This document shows positions 1-5,141 of a stretch of DNA of 5,141 nucleotides, piece by piece. The notes under the pieces were generated by a model that saw only the letters and a program-made list of their open reading frames with translations, did not search any database and was not told the DNA's origin. Position 1 is the first letter of the stretch; each line of letters begins with the position of its first letter. Where the stretch lies: positions 1 through 5,141 of the forward strand of contig JALOMY010000228.1 of NCBI GenBank assembly GCA_025455225.1, given 5' to 3'. This stretch comes from Cyclobacteriaceae bacterium. Its GTDB lineage: Bacteria; Bacteroidota; Bacteroidia; Cytophagales; Cyclobacteriaceae. The position numbers and the translations under genes are program-made.

Positions 1-1
1 A

Positions 2-208
2 TTTTCAGCCCCGGTTGCCGGTGGGCAGATAACCGAACAACATTATACCCAGGGCATGTTGTTCATTGAAATGTACGATGCTAAAACACAGAAACTTTTA
101 TGGCGTGGCTGGGCTGAAGAACAGATATCCTATAAAATTGATCTGGAAGCCGATATCCGGAAAGCCGTAAAAGACATCTTTATTCGTCTTCCGGTTAAAC
201 ATAAATAA
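2..208 (+). CDS. DUF4136 domain protein, C-terminal end (5' truncated by window)
   Basis: The reading frame is open from the left edge to the TAA at 206-208 and gives 68 residues; the start lies outside the window. The visible part resembles the end of DUF4136, a domain common in Bacteroidota and Proteobacteria lipoproteins: a strand with MLFIEMYDAKTQKLLWRGWAEE (about residues 19-40), in which 'D-A-K-T-x-K-L-x-W-R-G' is the family-like core, then an amphipathic helix (DIRKAVKDIFIRLPV) that closes the domain. DUF4136 proteins are usually exported, often as lipoproteins, and have no established biochemical role. The signal peptide or lipobox that would confirm export is not visible here. The gene converges with the minus-strand antiporter gene across a 214-base spacer, so it is not part of that operon. 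Family assignment rests on the recognised motif, not a search. Confidence 0.75.
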   Translation, partial: FSAPVAGGQITEQHYTQGMLFIEMYDAKTQKLLWRGWAEEQISYKIDLEADIRKAVKDIFIRLPVKHK

Positions 209-247
209 TTCCTCTTCTTTAATCGACTTCACTTATCGGTTACAATT

Positions 248-260
248 GCATTATTAATGC
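248..260. repeat. 13-bp perfect dyad GCATTA-T-TAATGC
   Basis: Perfect inverted repeat with 6-bp arms around one central base, 40 bases after the DUF4136 stop codon. The single-base centre is too tight for an RNA hairpin, so if functional it is more likely a protein-binding dyad than a terminator. It could also be chance in AT-rich intergenic DNA. Confidence 0.35.
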
Positions 261-293
261 GCCACCCTGGATTGCCTTACAAGAATTCATTTC

Positions 294-313
294 GAGTGGT
301 CACACTCTTTATA
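294..313 (+). terminator. Weak stem-loop, possible terminator of the DUF4136 gene
   Basis: GAGTG (294-298) pairs perfectly with CACTC (303-307) around a four-base GTCA loop. It is followed on the + strand by TTTATAATAA, a short and imperfect T-rich tail. It lies 86 bases after the DUF4136 stop, in a convergent region where a terminator is expected. The stem is only 5 bp, so this is a weak candidate. Confidence 0.3.
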
Positions 314-345
314 ATAATAAGAAACCAGGAATAATAATGGTTGAA

Positions 346-359
346 TTACCGAACGGTAA
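346..359. repeat. 14-bp perfect inverted repeat TTACCG-AA-CGGTAA
   Basis: The 6-bp arms match perfectly around an AA centre (TTACCGAACGGTAA). A two-base loop is strained for an RNA hairpin and no T tract follows on either strand, so a DNA-binding dyad is as likely as a terminator. It sits between two genes that both end here, an unusual place for an operator unless an unseen transcript starts nearby. Confidence 0.4.
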
Positions 360-365
360 GCATTC

Positions 366-375
366 TTGAATTCAA
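366..375. repeat. 10-bp palindrome TTGAATTCAA
   Basis: Perfect 10-bp palindrome containing an EcoRI hexamer, six bases after the 346-359 dyad. A second GAATTC is at 283-288 without the extended symmetry. Function unknown; a chance occurrence is possible. Confidence 0.25.
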
Positions 376-383
376 AGAGGATA

Positions 384-418
384 TTCTGTTTGAAAAAACA
401 TAAAATTGTTTTTCAGAA
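384..418 (-). terminator. AT-rich hairpin, possible terminator of the minus-strand gene group
   Basis: Read on the minus strand, AAAAACA (complement of 407-413) pairs with TGTTTTT (complement of 394-400) around a six-base ATTTTA loop. An outer TTCTG/CAGAA pairing (complement of 414-418 with 384-388) extends it past a five-base bulge. It begins four bases after the antiporter stop codon, the expected place for the terminator of that transcript. The run of T in the right arm fits, but the stem has almost no GC, so termination strength is uncertain. The same structure can form on the + strand. Confidence 0.35.
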
Positions 419-422
419 CCCG

Positions 423-1622
423 CTATTTCTCCGGCTTAAAAATTTTCGAAAGCGGAACGGCCGTAATTCCATGAAGGAAAATGCTTATCGTAACCGTGAG
501 ACTGATCACCGAAATGATGCGCTCATACCCTGCTGCACCCAGCATCAGCGTCACCATTAACAGGTACAGTACGGAAGCAATGCCCCTCGGGCCAAACCAG
601 CCGATGAACCAGACGGTTTTCTGATCCAGACCGGATCCGATCAAACTCAGAGCCACCGGAATCATGCGGATAACCGTCAGGCTCAGGATGGCATAGACCA
701 ACGCGCGCCAATCCCAGTATGGAAAGGAAAGTGGGATGAGGATCATACCAAATAACAGAAAGATGAACAGCACCATGATCTGGCTTTGCGCTTCACCAAA
801 TTCACGGAGGCGTTCGCGGATTACCTCACTTCGTGTACCCAGCATCAAACCCGCAAAATAAGCTGCAATAAAACCGTTGCCGTGAAGCAATTCAGCAAGG
901 GAATACGCCAGGATGGCGATGGCCATTGAAGACAACATCTGGTAGGTTGAATTCATCCATCCCTTGTCGGATGCGATCTCCACCAGCCTTCCGCTTAACC
1001 AGCCCACCAAACCACCAACAAGAGGGCCGAACACAAATTGCCGGGCAACAAATCCAAGCCAGTACGTTGTATCCAGGCCTTCACCTGCTTCACCCGATAA
1101 CACGGCCAGGCACACAAGAATAAGCGGCAGGGCAATACCGTCATTTAAACCGCTCTCCACATTGATGGTTTGCCGGATACGTTGCGGAACCTGCTGCCCT
1201 GTAACTACAGCCTGGCCCAGGGCAGCATCGGTTGGCGACAAAATGAATGCCATCAGTACAAGCGCCCAAACGGGCTGATCAGGGAATATCGGAATTGCCA
1301 ACAATGCCCCGGCAACCATAGTTAACGGCAAGCCTATGCCTAACAACCGCGTGGGAAGACTTCGGTCAGCAATAAGCCGCTTGAGATTTATCGTTGATGC
1401 GTCAATGAACAACACCAATATCAAGGTAAGTTCTGCAAGCACTTTAACATAACCGGCTTTGGGGCCTGCTTCCAGCAATTCGAAATTCAGAAAACTTGCG
1501 CCAATACCCACAGCAACAAACACCATTGGTGCACTGATAATGGATTGAGCCGAAAGCCTGGAGAAAATTCCAAAGCCCAGTATCAGCAGGGCCATGAACA
1601 CAAAAATGGGGTGCTCCGTCAT
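423..1622 (-). CDS. CPA1-type cation/proton antiporter (NhaP-like), inner membrane
   Basis: This 399-residue integral membrane protein is hydrophobic throughout, with roughly 12-13 likely membrane segments. It belongs to the monovalent cation:proton antiporter superfamily, which exchanges H+ for Na+ or K+ across the cytoplasmic membrane. Family marks are visible: SPTDAALG with Thr131-Asp132 in the unwound-helix region; NVESGLNDG with Asn160-Asp161, the 'ND' pair typical of electroneutral CPA1/NhaP exchangers rather than the 'DD' of electrogenic CPA2; Arg319 in IRMIPV; GWFGPRGIAS at 341-350; and a final SIFLHGITAVPLS segment. The protein stops soon after the last membrane segment, with no RCK/TrkA-N or other cytoplasmic regulatory domain. 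The ATG start gives a short N-terminus leading straight into the first helix; no clear Shine-Dalgarno sequence precedes it. It is last in a run of envelope genes, 47 bases after the DUF2490 gene. Ion specificity (Na+, K+ or Li+) cannot be read from the sequence. Confidence 0.9.
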   Translation of the reverse strand: MTEHPIFVFMALLILGFGIFSRLSAQSIISAPMVFVAVGIGASFLNFELLEAGPKAGYVKVLAELTLILVLFIDASTINLKRLIADRSLPTRLLGIGLPLTMVAGALLAIPIFPDQPVWALVLMAFILSPTDAALGQAVVTGQQVPQRIRQTINVESGLNDGIALPLILVCLAVLSGEAGEGLDTTYWLGFVARQFVFGPLVGGLVGWLSGRLVEIASDKGWMNSTYQMLSSMAIAILAYSLAELLHGNGFIAAYFAGLMLGTRSEVIRERLREFGEAQSQIMVLFIFLLFGMILIPLSFPYWDWRALVYAILSLTVIRMIPVALSLIGSGLDQKTVWFIGWFGPRGIASVLYLLMVTLMLGAAGYERIISVISLTVTISIFLHGITAVPLSKIFKPEK

Positions 1623-1644
1623 ACCGTTTCTTCAGTTAAATTCC

Positions 1645-1659
1645 TGGTTAAGATAACCA
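1645..1659. repeat. Small stem-loop between the DUF2490 and antiporter genes
   Basis: TGGTTA and TAACCA form a perfect 6-bp stem around AGA, 23 bases upstream of the antiporter ATG and 10 bases after the preceding stop codon. No T tract follows in the direction of transcription, so it is unlikely to be an intrinsic terminator. It could stabilise an mRNA end or affect antiporter translation, or be chance. Confidence 0.3.
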
Positions 1660-1669
1660 TTAAACGCTT

Positions 1670-2404
1670 TCACTCATCAGCCGGCTTTGTGGGGTTAAGA
1701 AACATTTTGTACCTCAGCTGAAGAATATTGTCCGCACGGATAAAAGAATCATCCAGTTCATCCCTCGAAGATTGAAGGGTGTAAATTAACTCAAACCGGT
1801 GCTTGTAGTTCAAACGATACCCTAAGCCCGTTCGAGCCCTTCTGCGGTTGGCATATCGCTCGTCAAGCTGCTGATCAAGTACAATAAATTCTTCGTAATC
1901 CATAATTCCATACCACAGCTTATCGGCAAAAAGATTAGGTCCATTCATGCATAAATAGAACTCCACTTTAAACCGTGTCCGGTTACTGATGTCCCAATCG
2001 TCCGCTTCTCGTTGGTAGAAGTAACGTTGTTGGTATCTCGCTAAAAACCGAATATTAACCCTCCTGTTTTGGGTGATATGAAGTCTGCCGCCCAAAATAG
2101 GGGTTATTTCAAATGTCGTAATGCCTTCTTTTTGAATTGTATAGCCTATGGGAACTTCGCTGGTCAGATCCAACCAGGTGAACAGTGTATACTCAAAGGT
2201 TGGGCTGATATTTAAACTCCACCACTTTTCATCCGGATTCAAAAGGGTTGAATACGTGGTTGTATTTTCAAGAAGGTAGCGGTTGCCAAACGGATACGAG
2301 ACCTGGTAATCCAGCCAAAGCTGTTCATCAGACTGCTGTGCATAACTACTGAGTATTCCGCAAGCCAGAAGCATAACACCATATACCTTCACCCATTTCG
2401 GCAT
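1670..2404 (-). CDS. DUF2490 family outer-membrane beta-barrel protein
   Basis: The 244-residue protein starts with a signal peptide: Lys3 and Lys6, a hydrophobic stretch about 8-20, and probable cleavage at SSYA|QQ (after residue 22). The mature part opens with DEQLWLDYQVSYPFGNRYLLEN, then alternates polar and aromatic residues as expected for amphipathic beta strands (for example KWWSLNISPTFEYTLF at 60-75, NRRVNIRFLARYQQRYFY at 113-130). It ends with RRARTGLGYRLNYKHRFELIYTLQ (188-211) and a last strand near NILQLRYKMFL. This layout is that of DUF2490, a Bacteroidota-rich family predicted to form outer-membrane barrels with no established function. There is a Cys at 15 in LLAC, but Leu at -2 and continued hydrophobicity after it make a lipoprotein less likely. 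The gene begins 63 bases after the coiled-coil gene and is probably co-transcribed with it. Confidence 0.8.
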   Translation of the reverse strand: MPKWVKVYGVMLLACGILSSYAQQSDEQLWLDYQVSYPFGNRYLLENTTTYSTLLNPDEKWWSLNISPTFEYTLFTWLDLTSEVPIGYTIQKEGITTFEITPILGGRLHITQNRRVNIRFLARYQQRYFYQREADDWDISNRTRFKVEFYLCMNGPNLFADKLWYGIMDYEEFIVLDQQLDERYANRRRARTGLGYRLNYKHRFELIYTLQSSRDELDDSFIRADNILQLRYKMFLNPTKPADE

Positions 2405-2467
2405 GTTAGAAACAGAACTGCGGATACTCTATCCATTTAGTGATAATCACATAACCGACCACAGACA

Positions 2468-3292
2468 TTATTGGGTTAGATTTCCAAAATAGTAAATCCC
2501 TTGCGTGCCGGGTATTTCAAACGATATTCTCGGACCTAACAGAGTGTACATCATGTATATCCGGAGATCAACTTGAGTGCCTTTAAAATCAATGGTATAC
2601 GACTTGGTTGGGCTGAAATTATTGAATGCATAGAAGCATTTCGCTTTTTGACCATTCCTGAAAGTAAACTCTGCAATCTCGCTGTCAACAAAGGTTATGT
2701 ACGTCACCGGATTGAGTTCTAACGGTGCTCCGGTTTTAGGCGCAGGCTCATCCGTAATATCAACAATACCGGTTAATGGTGACTGACCGGTAACTTTCAA
2801 TTTTCTGAGCACTACACTCCATGTGCCTACAAATTCCTTTGGAACAGTTGGGAATTTAGCAGGCTTACCGCGTAAAAGGTTTACAGTATACAACAGTCCC
2901 TGTGTTTCCCTTTTCAAGGAATCGATCACATAGGCCTGACTGCTGTCTGCGGCAGGAACGGCAATTGCTGCAGCAGCCGCTTTCAGGGTTAAGGAATCAC
3001 GCCCGGATTGCAACGAATCGATAATGGCCGACATACGATCAGGATCGAAATCTTTCTTTACTACTTTATCTCTTATGACTGTGTAAAGTCCAAAGTACTT
3101 TTGAAGTTCAGCAGACAATGAATCTGATTTCGCTGTCAGATTTTTATTAACCAGGATCAACGAATCATTGGCTTTTGTAAGTGTGTCAACGGTAGCTTGT
3201 AAATCCTTCTGTGGTTGATCCTTGGTCTTTTTCTTTTGCCCAAATGCCAGCAACGTACAAAGGATGAACAAGAATGTTATAAACGTTTTCAT
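2468..3292 (-). CDS. Secreted coiled-coil protein with C-terminal beta domain, function unknown
   Basis: I do not recognise a named family for this 274-residue protein. Residues 1-18 form a signal peptide (Lys2, hydrophobic core, AFG|Q cleavage), followed by a basic stretch (KKKTKDQPQK). Residues about 31-63 are a strong predicted coiled coil, with Leu at 31, 38, 45, 52 and 59 in one heptad position and Val35, Asn42, Asn49, Ser56 and Leu63 in the partner position. The register returns at Leu94 and Leu101. An Ala-rich linker follows (104-115), then a short helix around 119-141. From about 150 the sequence turns beta-rich, opening with KEFVGTWSV, whose G-x-W resembles the first strand of lipocalin-like folds, and ending in GIYYFGNLTQ. 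Two Cys remain, one in the signal peptide (12) and one mature (219). It is likely periplasmic or outer-membrane-associated, possibly an oligomeric partner of the neighbouring porins. It lies 43 bases after the porin gene. Confidence 0.75.
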   Translation of the reverse strand: MKTFITFLFILCTLLAFGQKKKTKDQPQKDLQATVDTLTKANDSLILVNKNLTAKSDSLSAELQKYFGLYTVIRDKVVKKDFDPDRMSAIIDSLQSGRDSLTLKAAAAAIAVPAADSSQAYVIDSLKRETQGLLYTVNLLRGKPAKFPTVPKEFVGTWSVVLRKLKVTGQSPLTGIVDITDEPAPKTGAPLELNPVTYITFVDSEIAEFTFRNGQKAKCFYAFNNFSPTKSYTIDFKGTQVDLRIYMMYTLLGPRISFEIPGTQGIYYFGNLTQ

Positions 3293-3335
3293 GTTAGGGT
3301 GTTTTGAAATTTATATGTGTTCGCGTTAGTAATTT

Positions 3336-4643
3336 TTACAGTAATGTGAATTGTATTCGGCTTTGGAAAAAGTGTGTGGTACCATTCAGATTGAATCGGT
3401 CAAGCACGCCATACCCATAGGCTAACTCAAACCGAACATCTTTGGAGAGATACCAATTCACCATGGGCGTAATTCTCCAGAATTTTCCACCCTGAAGATT
3501 ACCTCCATTAAGATCGAGTGTGGATGCGCGGATCAACACCTCCCAGGCACCAGGACCTCCCTTAAACGCAGGTCTTTTAACCGGTACAAACCCGAGTATT
3601 CCCGTAGTCGTATGGTAGGGACGAGTTTCTCCCGTGATCATATAACTGACTACCACATCTCCTCCGACAAAAACCGGATCGTTAGCGGCAGATGAATTAA
3701 AACGATGCATGTACATCTCTGAGCCAATCATCCAGGGACCTGAATTAAAATAGGCTTCTCCTCCGAAATGATTAGAATAGTTACTCGCAAATTTTTCGGT
3801 GTCAATAAATTTGGGGGCAGGATTAGCTTCCGGCCTGGAGCTAAGCCTCATTTCATTATTCACCGGTTCCCCGTAACGGTAGTTAACACCAACATGAAGC
3901 ACTTTGCCATCCGATGCGGAATAAACCGGTAACCATCCCGCGCGCACAGCAACCTGCCGGTGGAATGTTGAGAACGACTGTGTCTTAGAAAGCCAGTCAC
4001 CATACATACCCAGGTTCCAGAATATTCGTTGCTTTGGTAAAAAGCCTAACCACTTAAGCCCATCTGCTAAAATCGGAATTACATCAATGGCCATTTGTCG
4101 TTCCATGGTCCAGCCGGCATACCCTACCATCACTTTGTTCATGGAGAAACCTTCTTTGGTTCTGCCTATGAAAAATTTTCCCCATAATTCTGGCACATCA
4201 ATCATGATTCCGGTCTCCCGAACAAACCACGAGCGACTTGGACCATCGTACATCAAGCCAAGCTTCCAGCTAATGATTCTTTTGGTTTTCAATTGGCCGC
4301 TTGCCGTTATTCGAAAATCACGGACTGCGAATTGAGGTTCCAATGCAGAGCCAATTGAATCCATCTGTCTTTTGCCTGTCTCATCTTGTGAGTATCCCGC
4401 AAATTCATACAGGAATCCGCCACCAAATTTGAACGTAGAGTACCGTCCCGGAAATAATCTCCACCGCTTATCCCTCCACTTGGCCGGAAGCTTGGCACTG
4501 TCCAAAACTTCCAGCTGCTCCCCTTGAGTACCATCCGGAATGTATTCGTTTTTCTCCTGACCAATAGAATGATGATGCATCATAAAGGTCATTACCATAA
4601 GCAATGCACATGGTAATGACCTATAAAGATTGTTATGTCTCAA
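3336..4643 (-). CDS. OprO/OprP-family porin (outer-membrane beta-barrel), TTG start
   Basis: This 435-residue protein matches the OprO/OprP phosphate-selective porin family (PF07396 type), a group whose members in Bacteroidota are usually of unknown substrate. The signal peptide has Arg2 and Arg8, a hydrophobic core about 10-22, then HHHSIG|QEK. Barrel features include FKFGGGFLYEFAGY (71-84), FAVRDFRITASGQL (105-118), PELWGKFFIGRTKEGFSM (151-168, the well-conserved inner-loop region), GAWEVLIRASTLDLNGG (365-381) and NWYLSKDVRFELAYGY (396-411), with terminal strand FFQSRIQFTLL. The chosen start is TTG at 4643, immediately after the TAA of the upstream gene. The next in-frame ATG (4598, codon 16) would remove the basic n-region and leave a poor signal peptide, so TTG is preferred. 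Phosphate specificity should not be assumed: the family name comes from Pseudomonas, and I cannot identify a lysine ladder here. Confidence 0.85.
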   Translation of the reverse strand: MRHNNLYRSLPCALLMVMTFMMHHHSIGQEKNEYIPDGTQGEQLEVLDSAKLPAKWRDKRWRLFPGRYSTFKFGGGFLYEFAGYSQDETGKRQMDSIGSALEPQFAVRDFRITASGQLKTKRIISWKLGLMYDGPSRSWFVRETGIMIDVPELWGKFFIGRTKEGFSMNKVMVGYAGWTMERQMAIDVIPILADGLKWLGFLPKQRIFWNLGMYGDWLSKTQSFSTFHRQVAVRAGWLPVYSASDGKVLHVGVNYRYGEPVNNEMRLSSRPEANPAPKFIDTEKFASNYSNHFGGEAYFNSGPWMIGSEMYMHRFNSSAANDPVFVGGDVVVSYMITGETRPYHTTTGILGFVPVKRPAFKGGPGAWEVLIRASTLDLNGGNLQGGKFWRITPMVNWYLSKDVRFELAYGYGVLDRFNLNGTTHFFQSRIQFTLL

Positions 4644-4646
4644 TTA
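4641..4646 (-). other. TAATTG stop-start junction between two same-frame porin genes
   Basis: On the minus strand the stop TAA (4646-4644) of the upstream porin-like gene is followed without a gap by TTG (4643-4641), the probable start of the next porin, in the same reading frame. No Shine-Dalgarno-like sequence precedes the TTG; the upstream bases are TATATTT. Translation of the second gene could depend on ribosomes that finish the first one. The TTG start is an inference from the signal peptide it creates. Confidence 0.55.
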
Positions 4647-5141
4647 AAATATACCCAGCGGTGAAATAAATCCTACTGTAAACCTTCCGGTGGTATAATC
4701 CACTGCGCCCAGGCTTGCCTTTGCATAATCCGAGTAATCATACCGTCTGCCTACCCAGTTGGCAAAAAACTTCATGTTCAGGTTCGACCAAGGATAGTAC
4801 TCTACAGCCGGAATAAATCCCCAGGCATTGCGTATATGCTCTTCTCCGGTTGTATTGTCCGGATCATTGAAACTGTTCTTCCAATTGGCAATGTCCAGCA
4901 TCGCAACCATAGTAAGATGAACTTTCGGACTTACCACGTAACGAAGGTTCACCCAGTGGCCAATGTATAATGTATTCGCTACTGAATAATCAAACTTACC
5001 ACTCGCCTTAACAGTTTCACTAACAATCGTTGTTCTGTCCAAATCCTCATCACTCCACTTGAAGTCATAGATAAATCTGAATTTGCCAAAATTAAACTCA
5101 TTGCCTAACGCGATGTAATTCATATTCGCACTGTTGCCGCT
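4644..5141 (-). CDS. Porin-like outer-membrane protein, C-terminal part (5' truncated by window)
   Basis: The frame is open through the right edge of the window. The Met codon at 5123 is almost certainly internal, since six more codons (SGNSAN) precede it in frame without a stop. The visible 165 residues show alternating aromatic and polar beta strands: YIALGNEFNFGKFRFIYDFKW, TLYIGHWVNLRYVV, VHLTMVAMLDIANW, GFIPAVEYYPW, NMKFFANWVGRRYDY and a last strand RFTVGFISPLGIF. A C-terminal Phe is the classical signal for insertion of outer-membrane barrels by the BAM complex. The pattern 'EYYPW-x-NLNMKFFANWVGR' resembles Bacteroidota porins annotated with the OprO/OprP group, but less than a full domain is visible, so the family is less certain than for the next gene. 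It is first of the visible minus-strand run, and any promoter lies outside the window. Confidence 0.7.
   Translation of the reverse strand, partial: SGNSANMNYIALGNEFNFGKFRFIYDFKWSDEDLDRTTIVSETVKASGKFDYSVANTLYIGHWVNLRYVVSPKVHLTMVAMLDIANWKNSFNDPDNTTGEEHIRNAWGFIPAVEYYPWSNLNMKFFANWVGRRYDYSDYAKASLGAVDYTTGRFTVGFISPLGIF

Noticed and set aside
366..560. A 64-codon + strand open frame running into the antiporter 3' end
   Set aside because: It overlaps the antiporter's coding end on the opposite strand, its product is basic and low-complexity with no recognisable domain, and it crosses the probable terminator and dyad region.
926..1278. Two overlapping + strand open frames opposite the antiporter
   Set aside because: They lie entirely inside the antiporter gene, and their products are Pro/Thr/Ser-rich without domains, as expected for antisense shadows.
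2360..2366. Lipobox (LLAC) making the DUF2490 protein a lipoprotein
   Set aside because: Leu at -2 is atypical, the hydrophobic core continues past the Cys, and a standard cleavage site follows at SSYA|QQ.
2440..2450. GTGAT-A-ATCAC dyad upstream of the DUF2490 gene as an operator
   Set aside because: Only 5-bp arms, no extension of symmetry and no recognisable promoter nearby; too short to support.
4087..4564. Open frames on both strands inside the porin gene
   Set aside because: Both are contained in the well-supported OprO/OprP coding region and have no family features.
4644..5123. Treating the Met codon at 5123 as a true start of a 159-residue protein
   Set aside because: The frame stays open to the window edge, there is no signal peptide, and the sequence begins in the middle of a beta barrel, so the gene is cut by the window.
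3336..5141. A single porin gene broken by a nonsense mutation at 4644-4646
   Set aside because: The upstream part ends in a proper terminal strand with Phe, and the downstream part starts with a signal peptide and contains a full-length porin; these are two genes.
1..5141. Search for mobile elements, CRISPR arrays, tRNA, rRNA or riboswitches
   Set aside because: No transposase or integrase coding, no regularly spaced repeats and no RNA gene signatures were seen on either strand.

Overview
The window looks like ordinary chromosomal DNA from a Bacteroidota bacterium, probably near the Cytophagales or a related lineage. The reasons are family content and style: DUF4136 and DUF2490 envelope proteins, OprO/OprP-type porins, signal peptides that appear to be cut just before Gln (FG|Q, YA|Q, IG|Q), moderate GC, and starts without clear Shine-Dalgarno sequences. 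The organism is inferred, not proven. There is no sign of phage, insertion sequence, CRISPR array, tRNA or rRNA.

Layout. At the left edge (2-208, + strand) is the C-terminal end of a DUF4136 protein. A 214-base convergent intergenic region (209-422) follows, holding several short perfect inverted repeats and weak terminator-like hairpins. Everything after that is on the minus strand and reads from right to left. In transcription order it is: the C-terminal part of a porin-like outer-membrane protein (4644-5141, cut by the window edge); a complete OprO/OprP-family porin (3336-4643, TTG start directly after the previous stop); a secreted coiled-coil protein with a C-terminal beta domain (2468-3292); a DUF2490 outer-membrane beta-barrel protein (1670-2404); and a CPA1-type cation/proton antiporter (423-1622).

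The gaps between the five minus-strand genes are 0, 43, 63 and 47 bases, with no strong terminator or recognisable promoter between them. They may therefore form one operon. Three encode proteins expected in the outer membrane, one a periplasmic or surface protein, and one an inner-membrane ion exchanger. A reasonable but unproven reading is an envelope ion-handling module: porins admit small solutes or ions, and the antiporter exchanges Na+ or K+ for H+ at the inner membrane.

Nothing here amounts to a demonstrated new system. The points most worth a second look are the zero-gap, same-frame porin pair joined at TAATTG, the unrecognised coiled-coil protein with an unusually regular heptad pattern, and the cluster of dyads in the convergent intergenic region.
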